Source: SLQH01 sp964612995 (lineage in GTDB: Bacteria; Planctomycetota; UBA11346). Taken from it: a DNA stretch of 16,858 nt. Both the position numbers and the translations under genes were made by a program. The notes beneath the pieces were generated by a model. It searched no databases. It was not told the origin of the DNA and saw only the letters and a program-made list of their open reading frames with translations. Shown here one piece after another: positions 7,159 to 14,980 of the stretch (positions within the stretch are counted from its first letter, which is position 1; each line of letters starts with the position of its first letter). The stretch covers positions 1 to 16,858 of the forward strand of contig CAZTGE010000090.1 in the NCBI GenBank assembly GCA_964612995.1, given 5' to 3'.

Positions 7159-8615
7159 TCCTGGCCATCGATCTCGGCACCACCGGCAACCGCGCCCTGG
7201 TCTTCGACGAGCAGCTGAGAGTGCGCGCGCGCAGCTACCGCGAATTCCCGCAGATCTACCCGCAGCCCGGCTGGGTCGAGCACGATCCGGAGGTGATCTG
7301 GCAGACCACGGTGGCGGTGATCCGCGAAGCGGCCGACGCGCTCGATGGCGAGTCGATCGGCGCGGTGGCGCTGACCAATCAGCGCGAGACCTGCTGCGGC
7401 TGGGATCGCGACACCGGCCGCGCCCACGGCAACGCCATCGTCTGGCAGGATCGGCGCACCGCCGCGACCTGCGCCGGGCTCGCCGCCACACCGGTCGGCG
7501 CACGCATTCGTGAGCGCACCGGATTGCGCTGCGACCCCTACTTCTCCGCGACCAAGTGGGCCTGGATGCGCGAACACGGGCGTCTGCCCAGCGATGCCGC
7601 GCTCGGCACCATCGACAGCTGGATCCTCTACCGGCTCACCGGCGGCGCAGTCCACCGCACCGACATCACCAACGCCAGCCGCACCATGCTCTTCGACATC
7701 GCCGCGCAGGACTGGGACCCCGAACTCTGCGCCGCCTTCGGCATCGACCCGCGCCATCTGCCCCGGGTCGAGCCCTGCGACGGCGCGTTCGGTAGCACCG
7801 CCACCGAAGCGGTCGGCTTCGCCGCCCCGATCCGGGCGGTGGCCGGCGACCAGCACGCGGCCCTGTTCGCACAGGGCGGCTACAACCCGACAGTGATCAA
7901 GAACACCTACGGCACCGGCCTGTTCGTGCTGGCCAATGTCGGCGAAAAGATCCCGCAGGCCGAGGGCCTGCTCGCCACCCCCGCCTGGCGTCTGGGCGGG
8001 CGAACCGAATACGCGCTCGAGGGCGGGGCCTTCTCGGGCGGGGCGAGCGTACAATGGCTCCGCGATGGCCTGGAGCTGATCACCGGAGCCAACGAGACCG
8101 GCGAACTGGCCGCCTCGCTGTCGGACAACGGCGAAGTCTACTTCGTTCCGGCGCTCGCCGGGCTCGGCGCCCCGCACTGGGACGCCGACGCCCGCGGCAT
8201 GCTCATCGGCATCACCCGCGCCACCACCCGCGCCCACCTCGTCCGCGCCGCCCTCGAAGCCGCCGCCTACCGCACCCGCGATATCGTGGCTGCCTTCAGC
8301 GCCCACAGCGGCCACGAGAGCGCAGTCCTGCGCGCCGATGGCGGCGCCTGTGCCAATGCGTGGCTGATGCAGTTCCAGGCCGACATCCTCGGCTGCGAGG
8401 TGCTGGTCCCGGCGGTCACTCAGACCACCGCCCTCGGGGTCACCGGCATGGCCGGCATCGCCGCCGGGGTCTGGCCCGACCGCCAGGCCTTCCAACAGCA
8501 CGTCGCCATCGACAGACACTACCGCCCCCACATGCCCGCTGCACACCGCGAACGGCTCTACGCTCGTTGGTGCGATGCGCTCGACCGGGCGCGCGCCTGG
8601 CATCGCAGCGATTAA
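7152..8615 (+). CDS. glpK: Glycerol kinase
   Basis: A 487-residue FGGY-family kinase that phosphorylates glycerol to sn-glycerol-3-phosphate with ATP. Signature stretches: AIDLGTTGNRALVFD (5-19; usually DQGTTSSR), GWVEHDPEVIW, TNQRETCCGWD (75-85), NAIVWQDRRT (94-103), DPYFSATKWAW (128-138), DITNASRTMLFDI, AGDQHAALFAQ (231-241), KNTYGTGLFVL (250-260), GASVQWLRDGL and ADGGACANAWLMQFQADILG. The glycerol ligands known from the family are present: Arg78-Glu79, Trp98, Tyr130 and Asp233. The GTG start at 7152 is chosen because it begins the conserved LILAIDLGTT and has GAGG at 7141-7144; it overlaps the preceding stop. Mild departures (DLGTTGNR, VPAVTQTTALG instead of RP...ETTALG) leave open a related polyol substrate, but glycerol is most likely. 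There is no glpF or glpD nearby. Confidence 0.93.
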   Translation: MLILAIDLGTTGNRALVFDEQLRVRARSYREFPQIYPQPGWVEHDPEVIWQTTVAVIREAADALDGESIGAVALTNQRETCCGWDRDTGRAHGNAIVWQDRRTAATCAGLAATPVGARIRERTGLRCDPYFSATKWAWMREHGRLPSDAALGTIDSWILYRLTGGAVHRTDITNASRTMLFDIAAQDWDPELCAAFGIDPRHLPRVEPCDGAFGSTATEAVGFAAPIRAVAGDQHAALFAQGGYNPTVIKNTYGTGLFVLANVGEKIPQAEGLLATPAWRLGGRTEYALEGGAFSGGASVQWLRDGLELITGANETGELAASLSDNGEVYFVPALAGLGAPHWDADARGMLIGITRATTRAHLVRAALEAAAYRTRDIVAAFSAHSGHESAVLRADGGACANAWLMQFQADILGCEVLVPAVTQTTALGVTGMAGIAAGVWPDRQAFQQHVAIDRHYRPHMPAAHRERLYARWCDALDRARAWHRSD

Positions 8616-8635
8616 GACCGGCGCAGGCCGAGCGT

Positions 8636-8673
8636 CTACACGGGCGTGTAGTCCCTGCGAGCAGGCCTAGACT
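8636..8673 (+). promoter_or_regulatory. Candidate promoter with a CTACACG-CGTGTAG operator before the HPF-like/ppsA genes
   Basis: Perfect dyad CTACACG-GG-CGTGTAG at 8636-8651, followed by a -10-like TAGACT at 8668-8673. The inner TGTA ends 17 bases before the hexamer, so the right half-site lies where a -35 would be. The same arrangement with the same 17-base spacing occurs at 12355-12391. A small CCTGC-GA-GCAGG dyad lies in the spacer. The regulator is unknown. Confidence 0.45.
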
Positions 8674-8729
8674 CGCCTGTACTCGCATGCGATCACCGAT
8701 CGTCGACCCCCACGCCCCGAGGCCCAGCC

Positions 8730-9068
8730 ATGTCCGTACCACCCACCACCGTCTTCAAGGGCCTGCGCCCCAACCCCCACCTCCAGCGGACCGTCCAGCG
8801 CTGCGCCCGCGGCCTGCATGATGGCGGCGCCATCTGCAGCACCGAGGTGACCATATCGCGCGATCATCGCCTGCAGCCCCGTGGACAGGGCATCGCCGTG
8901 CATCTGGCCGTGCGCCTGAGTTCCGGCGCCGCGCTGGTGGTCATCACCCGGTGCCCCACCACCAGCGCCCTCGACGCCAATCCGGCCAAGGCCGTCCGCG
9001 ATGCCTTCGCCCTCGTCGACCTGCAGTTGGCCACCTGCAGCACCACGCCGCAGAGCGCGGCCAACTGA
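8730..9068 (+). CDS. HPF/RaiA-like ribosome-associated protein (divergent)
   Basis: A 112-residue protein whose pattern matches the HPF/YfiA (sigma-54 modulation) family: TTVFKGLRPNPHLQRTVQRC at the N-terminus, a central Cys-X-X-Glu-Val-Thr-Ile strand, VHLAVRLSSGAALVVITRCP, and an AVRDAFALVDLQL helix near the end. Family members bind the decoding centre of the 30S subunit and hibernate ribosomes or help stress survival. This copy lacks the dense basic patches of classical HPF, so it may be a diverged member with another partner. GAGG at 8719-8722 is 7 bases before the ATG. It is 53 bases upstream of ppsA and probably cotranscribed, which would link ribosome silencing to gluconeogenic or starvation conditions (inference). 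The identification rests on pattern recognition without alignment. Confidence 0.6.
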   Translation: MSVPPTTVFKGLRPNPHLQRTVQRCARGLHDGGAICSTEVTISRDHRLQPRGQGIAVHLAVRLSSGAALVVITRCPTTSALDANPAKAVRDAFALVDLQLATCSTTPQSAAN

Positions 9069-9121
9069 GCGACCGGCCACTGCCCGATCAGTACCACGCC
9101 AAATCCCTGAAGGATCACCGC

Positions 9122-11506
9122 ATGGGCCACGCCAGCTCCGGAACCGCGACCGAACCCGTCCTCTGGCTCGAGGACCTCGACAACAGCCACGTCGCCCAGG
9201 TCGGTGGCAAGAACGCCTCACTCGGCGAGATGATCGGCGCCCTGCGCAACCAGGGGGTCACCGTACCCGGCGGCTTCGCGACCACCGCCGCCGCCTACCG
9301 TGAATTCATCACCGAGAACGAACTCGAAGCGCCGATCCGCGAACGCATCGACGCCTTCCACGGTGACGACGCCTCGCTCGAGGACACGGGTCAGGCCATC
9401 CGCCGGCTGATCACCCGCGCGGACATGCCCGCCACGCTCGCGGGCGCGATCCGCGAAGCCTACCGCCGGTTGGGCGACCGGCACGGTAGCCGCCAGCTGG
9501 CCGTCGCCGTACGTTCGAGCGCCACCGCCGAGGACCTGCCCGGCGCCAGCTTCGCCGGCCAGCAGGAGACCTTCCTCAACATCCGCGGTGTCGAGAACGT
9601 GCTCGAGGCCTGCCAGCGCTGCTACGCCTCGCTGTTCACCGACCGCGCCATCGCCTACCGCGAGGAACAGGGCTTCGACCACTTCGCCGTCGCGCTCTCG
9701 GTCGGAGTCCAACGCATGGTACGTAGCGACAAGGCCGGCTCGGGGGTGATGTTCTCGCTCGACACCGAGACCGGCTTCCCCGATGTGGTCGTCATCGATG
9801 CCGCCTGGGGCCTCGGTGAAACCGTGGTCCAGGGCACGGTCAACCCGGATGAGTACCGCGTGTTCAAACCGCTGCTCGAGCGTGGTGATTGCGCGCCGAT
9901 CGTCGAGAAGACCCGCGGCGACAAACAGCACAAGATGGTCTATGCCCGCGGTGGCGACCACCCGACCAAGACCGTCGCCACGTCGAAAAAACAGCAACGC
10001 GCCTTCGTGCTCAGCGACGACGAGATCCTGCAGCTCGCTCGCTGGGCCTGTGCGATCGAAGCCCACTACGGTCGGCCGATGGACATGGAATGGGCCAAAG
10101 ACGGCGCCGACGGCGAGCTGACGATCATCCAGGCGCGCCCGGAGACGGTCCAATCGCAGCGTAGCCAGCGCTCCTTCACCGCCTACACCCTACGTGAACG
10201 TGGCGAGGAACTCGCCCGTGGCCTGGCCATCGGCGAGTCGATCGCCGTCGGCCCGGCCCGCTGCATCGACAACCCCGACGAGGGCGACCGGGTCGCGGCC
10301 GGCGACATCCTCGTCACCTCGATGACCGATCCCGATTGGGTCCCGATCATGAAGCGCGCCGCGGCGATCGTGACCGACCACGGCGGGCGCACCAGCCACG
10401 CGGCCATCGTCAGCCGCGAACTCGGCGTCGCGGCAACCGTCGGCTGCAACGACGCGACCGGACGCATCGCCGACGGCGACACGGTGACCGTCTCCTGCGC
10501 CGAGGGCGACCAGGGCGTGATCTACCGCGGCGAGCTGGCCTATGATGAGCAGGAGGTGGTAGTCGAGGACCTGCCCGAGGCACCGGTGGACCTGATGGTC
10601 AACATCGCCACCCCCAGCGCCGCCTTTCGCTGGTGGCGTCTGCCCACGCGCGGCGTCGGCCTGGCGCGGATGGAATTCATCATCAACAACCAGATCAAGG
10701 CGCATCCGCTCTCGCTGACCCGCTTCGATACGCTTACCGACCCCGACGACCGTGCGGCGATCTCTGAACTGACCGCCGGCTACGATGACAAGACCGAGTA
10801 TTTCGTCGACCACCTCGCGCGCGGCATCGCAGCCATCGCCAGCGCCCAACACCCCCACCCCACCGTGGTCCGGCTCTCCGACTTCAAGAGCAACGAATAC
10901 GCCGCCCTGCTCGGCGGATCGGCCTTCGAACCGAGCGAGGCCAACCCGATGCTCGGCTTCCGTGGCGCCTCACGCTATTATCACGACAACTACCGCGATG
11001 GCTTCGCACTCGAATGCCGCGCGCTCAAACGCGCCCGTGAGCAGATCGGGCTGGACAACATCATCGTCATGGTGCCCTTCGTGCGCACGCTCGACGAGGC
11101 CGACCGGGTCCTCGCGACCATGGCCGCGAACGGTCTGGTCCGCGGCGAGAACGGCCTGCAGGTCTACGTGATGTGCGAGATCCCGGCCAACGTGCTGCTC
11201 GCCAGGGATTTCGCCCAGCGCTTCGACGGCTTCTCGATCGGCTCGAACGACCTGACCCAGCTGATCCTGGGCATCGACCGTGACTCCGACCTGCTCGGCC
11301 CATTGTTCGACGAACGCGACCCGGCGGTACTCAAAGCGATCGCCACGGTGATCGAACAGGTCCAGGCCGAGGGCTGCAAGATCGGCATCTGCGGCCAGGC
11401 CCCGAGCGACCACCCGGAGTTCGCTCGCTTCCTCGTCGAACACGGCATCGACAGCATGTCGCTCAATCCGGACAGCGTGATTGAGGTCCTGCGCGCGCTC
11501 GGCTGA
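9122..11506 (+). CDS. ppsA: Phosphoenolpyruvate synthase
   Basis: 794 residues, the usual length for PEP synthase, which converts pyruvate and ATP to PEP, AMP and phosphate for gluconeogenesis. The N-terminal ATP-grasp domain shows VGGKNASLGEMI, PGGFATTAAAYREF, AVRSSATAEDLPGASFAGQQE (near 129-149), GVMFSLDTETGF and WGLGETVVQGTVNPDEY. The swivelling phosphohistidine domain has TDHGGRTSHAAIVSRELG with active His about 426. The C-terminal barrel has GVGLARMEFI, LSDFKSNEYA, NPMLGFRGASRYY, VMCEIPANV, SIGSNDLTQL and GICGQAPSDHPEF with catalytic Cys about 757. The ATG at 9122 is supported by AAGGAT at 9110-9115 and by the family length; the frame stays open upstream through the HPF-like gene. The usual regulator gene ppsR is not adjacent. 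Confidence 0.97.
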   Translation: MGHASSGTATEPVLWLEDLDNSHVAQVGGKNASLGEMIGALRNQGVTVPGGFATTAAAYREFITENELEAPIRERIDAFHGDDASLEDTGQAIRRLITRADMPATLAGAIREAYRRLGDRHGSRQLAVAVRSSATAEDLPGASFAGQQETFLNIRGVENVLEACQRCYASLFTDRAIAYREEQGFDHFAVALSVGVQRMVRSDKAGSGVMFSLDTETGFPDVVVIDAAWGLGETVVQGTVNPDEYRVFKPLLERGDCAPIVEKTRGDKQHKMVYARGGDHPTKTVATSKKQQRAFVLSDDEILQLARWACAIEAHYGRPMDMEWAKDGADGELTIIQARPETVQSQRSQRSFTAYTLRERGEELARGLAIGESIAVGPARCIDNPDEGDRVAAGDILVTSMTDPDWVPIMKRAAAIVTDHGGRTSHAAIVSRELGVAATVGCNDATGRIADGDTVTVSCAEGDQGVIYRGELAYDEQEVVVEDLPEAPVDLMVNIATPSAAFRWWRLPTRGVGLARMEFIINNQIKAHPLSLTRFDTLTDPDDRAAISELTAGYDDKTEYFVDHLARGIAAIASAQHPHPTVVRLSDFKSNEYAALLGGSAFEPSEANPMLGFRGASRYYHDNYRDGFALECRALKRAREQIGLDNIIVMVPFVRTLDEADRVLATMAANGLVRGENGLQVYVMCEIPANVLLARDFAQRFDGFSIGSNDLTQLILGIDRDSDLLGPLFDERDPAVLKAIATVIEQVQAEGCKIGICGQAPSDHPEFARFLVEHGIDSMSLNPDSVIEVLRALG

Positions 11507-11526
11507 CCGCGCCGCCTGCCACCCGA

Positions 11527-12228
11527 TCAGACGCCGCTCGCTCGCAACGAGCGACGGAAACGCACACCGAGGGTCACGGCGATCACCGCCACGACCACCG
11601 CGGCGATGCCGAGCACCCAGAAGGCGGATGCCGGCATCGCCGCGAGCGGATCCTCGGCCGTCAGGCCGATGCCGCCGACGTGCCCGAGATAGATCAGCAT
11701 CGTCATGCCGGGAACCATCCCGATCGCGGTACCGAGGGCGAAGCGCCAGAAGACGACATGGCAGCTGCCGAAGACGATGTTCGTCGCCCCGTACGGCAAT
11801 GAGGGGGTCATGCGCAGCATCACGATCACCAGCAGGTGCTGGTCGCGCAGCAACCGCCGCACCGCAGCCAACCGACCGGGCGCGACCTCGGCCGCCTGCG
11901 GCGCCGTACCGAGCACGCGCCCGACGAGATAACCCGGAATGGTCGAACAGGTCACGATCGCCGCGGTCACCCCAGCAGCCGTCGGCAGCGCGAACACCGC
12001 CCCGGCGACGAGGATGAACACGGTCAACGGTGCGCCGATCACCACCGCCACGCTCGCGATGGCGACATAGCCCAGGGTCGGCAGCAGCCCATGGCCACCC
12101 GCCCGATCGACCACCCACCCACGCAACACGTCCTTGGGCACCCACAGCCAGACCAGCACCATCGCCAGCACCGTGCCCACGAGTGTGGCGATGCGCAGGA
12201 TCAGGGTGATACGCTGGCCTGGTCGCAT
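11527..12228 (-). CDS. TVP38/TMEM64 (VTT/DedA-related) family membrane protein
   Basis: 233 residues, very hydrophobic, with about five to six membrane segments (roughly 9-29, 50-76, 80-104, 158-176, 203-223). The central part (GAPLTVFILVAGAVFALP, then TIPGYLVGRVLG and RMTPSLPYGATNIVFG) is the VTT/SNARE-associated core with its re-entrant loops. The family sits in the inner membrane; related proteins move or flip lipids and affect envelope integrity, but this protein's substrate is unknown. GGAGG lies about 10 bases before the ATG at 12228. It converges on ppsA with only 20 bases between the stops, where I see no clear terminator. Confidence 0.85.
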   Translation of the reverse strand: MRPGQRITLILRIATLVGTVLAMVLVWLWVPKDVLRGWVVDRAGGHGLLPTLGYVAIASVAVVIGAPLTVFILVAGAVFALPTAAGVTAAIVTCSTIPGYLVGRVLGTAPQAAEVAPGRLAAVRRLLRDQHLLVIVMLRMTPSLPYGATNIVFGSCHVVFWRFALGTAIGMVPGMTMLIYLGHVGGIGLTAEDPLAAMPASAFWVLGIAAVVVAVIAVTLGVRFRRSLRASGV

Positions 12229-12252
12229 CGCGGCGACACCTCCGTGGCTGGG

Positions 12253-12297
12253 GGAACGCCGGCGTTCCGGCGCGCGCTGAGCGGGAAGAACCCGCTC
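12253..12297. repeat. Two adjacent inverted repeats upstream of the VTT gene
   Basis: A perfect 16-base palindrome GGAACGCCGGCGTTCC at 12253-12268, then GAGCGGG-AAGAA-CCCGCTC at 12279-12297. Both lie 25-70 bases before the VTT gene start, in the divergent gap. They could be operators or leader hairpins; no regulator can be named. Confidence 0.6.
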
Positions 12298-12354
12298 GGA
12301 ACTCCACGATCACCACACGGCCCGACCACGCAACCACACGGCGCCGGGCCCGCC

Positions 12355-12391
12355 TACACGGCGGTGTATCCATCGCCTGCCTGGCTATGAT
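12355..12391 (+). promoter_or_regulatory. Candidate promoter with a TACAC-GTGTA operator before the membrane protein/SDR pair
   Basis: Dyad TACAC-GGCG-GTGTA at 12355-12368 followed, after exactly 17 bases, by a good -10 hexamer TATGAT at 12386-12391 within GGCTATGATCA. The geometry equals that at 8636-8673. The -35 position (GGTGTA) is poor and is covered by the dyad, as expected for an activator- or repressor-controlled promoter. Confidence 0.5.
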
Positions 12392-12451
12392 CAATGTGCG
12401 CTTACTGTTCTGCCCGGACCAGCCGCAGACCGCCATACACCAGAATCCACC

Positions 12452-13141
12452 ATGCCCGACAGCCCGGACCCGCCCCGCCTCCCCTTGTGGTTCAAACTCG
12501 CCTACACCGTGATGGCCGCGGTGACGGTGGGCGTGTACCTGACCATCTATCCGCTCCGTCATTTCCTGTGGTTCTCTGACGTGGCCCTGATCCTGCTGGT
12601 TCCGGCGCTGTGGCTCGAACACCGCCTGCTCGCCAGCATGATGGCGCTCGGTGTGTTGCTGCCCGAACTCATCTGGAACGCCGGTTTCCTCATCGGTCTG
12701 GCCCGGGGCCACGATCCGATCGGTCTGGTCAGCTACATGTTCGACCCCGGCCGTCCGCTGCTGCAGCGCGCCCTCAGCGGCGGCTTCCACATACTGCTGC
12801 CAGTGGTGATCCTGGTGGCGATGATCCGGCTCGGCTACGATCGTCGGGCACTGCCGCTCCAGCTCGCGCTGAGCTGGGCGATCCTGATTCTCAGCCGTCT
12901 CGCGGCGACGAACGACGCCAACATCAACTTCGTCCTCGGCTTCGGGCACACGGTGCCGCGCACCATCCTGCCCGAACCCTGGCATTTCATCATCCTGCTC
13001 GTCGGCTTCCCCCTGCTGGTGCACCTGCCGACGCATCTGGTGCTGCGTCGCTGCTGTGGCCGGCACCCCACCAACCCCGCCGGCCCGGCAGACCACGCCA
13101 CCGCGCCGCGATTCAGGCAGACCGATCATGCCCGTTGCTGA
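12452..13141 (+). CDS. Uncharacterised multi-pass membrane protein
   Basis: 229 residues with about six hydrophobic segments (near 13-32, 38-54, 56-80, 108-126, 130-148, 176-198) and a hydrophilic, proline- and arginine-rich tail of about 30 residues. The pattern NDANINFVLGFG, then LPEPWHFIILLVGFPLLVHL and PTHLVLRR resembles a family often annotated only as 'membrane-associated protein', in which ENINW-VFGPG, a Pro-rich loop and a PTH motif recur; this is from memory, not a search. The conserved Asn/His-bearing loops could bind a ligand, but no function is known. The ATG at 12452 lacks a strong ribosome-binding site. The 3' end overlaps the SDR gene by 14 bases, so the two are cotranscribed. 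Confidence 0.75.
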   Translation: MPDSPDPPRLPLWFKLAYTVMAAVTVGVYLTIYPLRHFLWFSDVALILLVPALWLEHRLLASMMALGVLLPELIWNAGFLIGLARGHDPIGLVSYMFDPGRPLLQRALSGGFHILLPVVILVAMIRLGYDRRALPLQLALSWAILILSRLAATNDANINFVLGFGHTVPRTILPEPWHFIILLVGFPLLVHLPTHLVLRRCCGRHPTNPAGPADHATAPRFRQTDHARC

Positions 13142-13982
13142 GATCCATGAGTACCTGCCGATCCGCCATCGCGACGCCGCCAGCCGGGCGCGCGTGCTGG
13201 TCACCGGCGCCGCCGGGACCATCGGCTCCGCCTTCACCGCCGCGATGCACCAGTGCTATGCCCTGCGCCAACTGATCCACCCCGATCATCCTGAGCACAT
13301 CGCCGCGCAGCTGTCCGAGCGTGGCGATGTGCTGCGTGGCGACATCACCGACCCCCCCTGCATCGCCGAAGCCTGCACCGGACAAGACACCGTGCTCCAC
13401 CTCGCGGCCACACCAGACCCCCGCGCCGACTGGGATGCGGTCAACCACCTGAACATCGACGGCACCTACCGCGTGCTCGCCGCGGCCGCGAGCGCCGGCT
13501 GCCGCCGGGTGATCCTTGCCTCCTCGATCCACGCGGTCTCGGGCCACCCGCCACAGCAACAGGTCGAGCCACACGACCCGGTCGCCCCCGGCGACCTCTA
13601 CGGCGTCTCCAAATGCGCCGACGAGGCCCTCGGCCGATACTTCGCCGGCCAGCGCACACTGAGCGTGCTCCCGGTGCGTATCGGCGGCTTCCAGCCGGTC
13701 GAACGGGTCCGCTCCGGGGATGAACTCTGGTCGCTCGCCGCGGCCTGGGTCTCGCAACGCGACCTGATCGCGCTCTTCGCCTGCTGCATCGACAACGAAG
13801 ACCTGCGCTTCGCCATCCTCCACGGCGTCTCGGCCAACCGCTTCAACCGCCTCGACTGCACCCGCACCAGCGCCCTGGTCGGCTACCAACCACGCGACGA
13901 TTTCTTCGCCGAACACCCGGACCTCGCCCCGCTCGCTCTGCGCCAACGCGTCCATGCCCACGACGAGCGTCAACATCGCTGA
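13128..13982 (+). CDS. NAD-dependent epimerase/dehydratase family protein, uronate dehydrogenase-like
   Basis: 284-residue extended SDR. Seen: VLVTGAAGTIGSAF (23-36) dinucleotide-binding loop, GDITDP (71-76) acidic/ribose segment, VLHLAATPDPRADW (89-102), NIDGTYRVLAAAASAG (109-124), ASSIHAVSG (131-139), catalytic YGVSK (Tyr158, Lys162), then LPVRIGGFQPVERVR, and GVSANRFNRLDCT with LVGYQPRDDF near the end. The ASS-x-H segment, RIG, GVS and GY-P-D order fits uronate dehydrogenase, which oxidises galacturonate or glucuronate to the aldaro-lactone with NAD+; another sugar substrate is equally possible. The start at 13128 lies within the end of the preceding membrane gene, suggesting translational coupling. 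The open frame reaches 24 codons further upstream, but that stretch is shadow of the neighbour. Confidence 0.82.
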   Translation: MPVAEIHEYLPIRHRDAASRARVLVTGAAGTIGSAFTAAMHQCYALRQLIHPDHPEHIAAQLSERGDVLRGDITDPPCIAEACTGQDTVLHLAATPDPRADWDAVNHLNIDGTYRVLAAAASAGCRRVILASSIHAVSGHPPQQQVEPHDPVAPGDLYGVSKCADEALGRYFAGQRTLSVLPVRIGGFQPVERVRSGDELWSLAAAWVSQRDLIALFACCIDNEDLRFAILHGVSANRFNRLDCTRTSALVGYQPRDDFFAEHPDLAPLALRQRVHAHDERQHR

Positions 13983-14188
13983 CCACCCAAGACCGGCGAT
14001 CGGGCCTCGGCCCTCCCGCCACTCTCGGCGCACGGCCGCGGTCGAGCACCTGACGCGTCACGCTTGAAGTCAGCGCCTCCTCCGACCATTGGATCCGCGC
14101 ATGGCATCATCTTCGCTTCCAGACCGCACGCTGCGTTGCGACAATCACGGATCTGCGCGCCTCGCAACAACAAGCACAAGGCCTCCGG

Positions 14189-14739
14189 TCACGGTTCAGC
14201 CTTCCGCTGTTCGCGCCGCTCCTGCTCGGCGATCGCATCCAGCCGTTTCTGTTCTTCGGCCGCTTCGCGCATTTTCTTCATTTCGAGCAGCTCATCGACG
14301 GTCTTCATGTGCGGCTGATACACCGGCGGGGGGGGCGGTAGAGCCTTGCGGGATCGGCCGTGTAGTCGGCGACATCAGCGATGACCCACTTGATGTCCTC
14401 CAGCTCACGCTCGAAGCCCTTCTCGCTGAGCACATCACGCAGCTGTCCCAGAAACGGCCGGAAAGGAACCGCAGGCGGATAGCCAGCCCGGGTCAGACCC
14501 GCATCGGTGTCGCAGTTCTGATGCGCCAGGCGCGCGTAGGCATCAACGGCCCCACGGGCGAGCAGGCGATGGCCGATACTGGCGGGGTCCATCTGTGCGA
14601 ACAACTCGCGCAGACGTTTCCGACGGCCATCAAGACCATTCCGACGCCGCTCCTCTGGTACACCTCGCGGCTTCACATACTTGGGCGGGTACTGCACGAT
14701 AAAGAGGGTGGCGCCCTGAGCAACGAACACCTCATCCAT
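14189..14739 (-). pseudogene. Hypothetical gene split by a frameshift at a C8 run
   Basis: I do not recognise the family. The first frame runs from ATG 14739 (in-frame TAA just upstream) to TGA at 14307-14305, 144 residues, starting MDEVFVAQGATLFIVQYPP and containing RELFAQMDPASIGHRLLARG and ERELEDIKWVIADVADY. At 14335-14328 the coding strand has eight C in a row. A -1 shift there continues for 46 codons to TGA at 14191-14189, giving PPVYQPHMKTVDELLEMKK and a Glu/Lys/Arg-rich tail that looks like genuine coding sequence, while the unshifted frame ends after seven odd residues (RRCISRT). The joined product would be about 183 residues. Loss of one C, phase variation, slippage (C-CCC-CCC is in the X-XXY-YYZ register) or a sequencing error would all fit. 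Confidence 0.6.
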
Positions 14740-14789
14740 CCCTTAGCGCGGTCGTAACTGCTCAGCCTTCCTGAAGTTCCTTCTACAAT

Positions 14790-14826
14790 TACCACAGAGG
14801 ACACAGGGAACACGGAGAGAAGACGG
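14790..14826. repeat. CACAGAG-type dispersed intergenic repeat
   Basis: An ACCACAGAGGACACAGGG-type stretch followed by AACACGGAGAGAAGACGGAG. Near-tandem 9- to 10-base units built on (A)CACAG/GGAG are common between genes in many bacteria. It lies in an AT-richer patch between the frameshifted gene and the RAYT transposase. The remainder of 14827-14980 has no gene I would call. Confidence 0.5.
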
Positions 14827-14980
14827 AGCATCGGTGTCCAAGAATCCGCAAGCCGCCACGTCCCTGTTGTCGTGCGGTAGGCGTCATGCCATCCGACTCA
14901 GGGCGCCGTGTAGTCCAACGCATCGTCGGAAGTGGAGCCAAATTGCGCCGTGCAGATGGGCTTGAGTCGCCCGCGGATAA

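Noticed and set aside
8636..8651. HexR-type site before ppsA
   Set aside because: HexR sites have TGTA on the left and TACA on the right; here the half-sites are in the opposite order, so I do not assign it to HexR.
10970..13237. 755-codon minus-strand frame across ppsA, VTT and membrane genes
   Set aside because: It crosses three well-supported genes on both strands and its sequence is compositionally biased.
14002..14013. GGGCC-TC-GGCCC as terminator after the SDR gene
   Set aside because: The stem is short, there is no T run, and such dyads are expected often at this GC content.
14089..14757. 222-codon plus-strand frame opposite the frameshifted gene
   Set aside because: The minus-strand sequence has better codon use and protein character in both its segments; this frame is its shadow.
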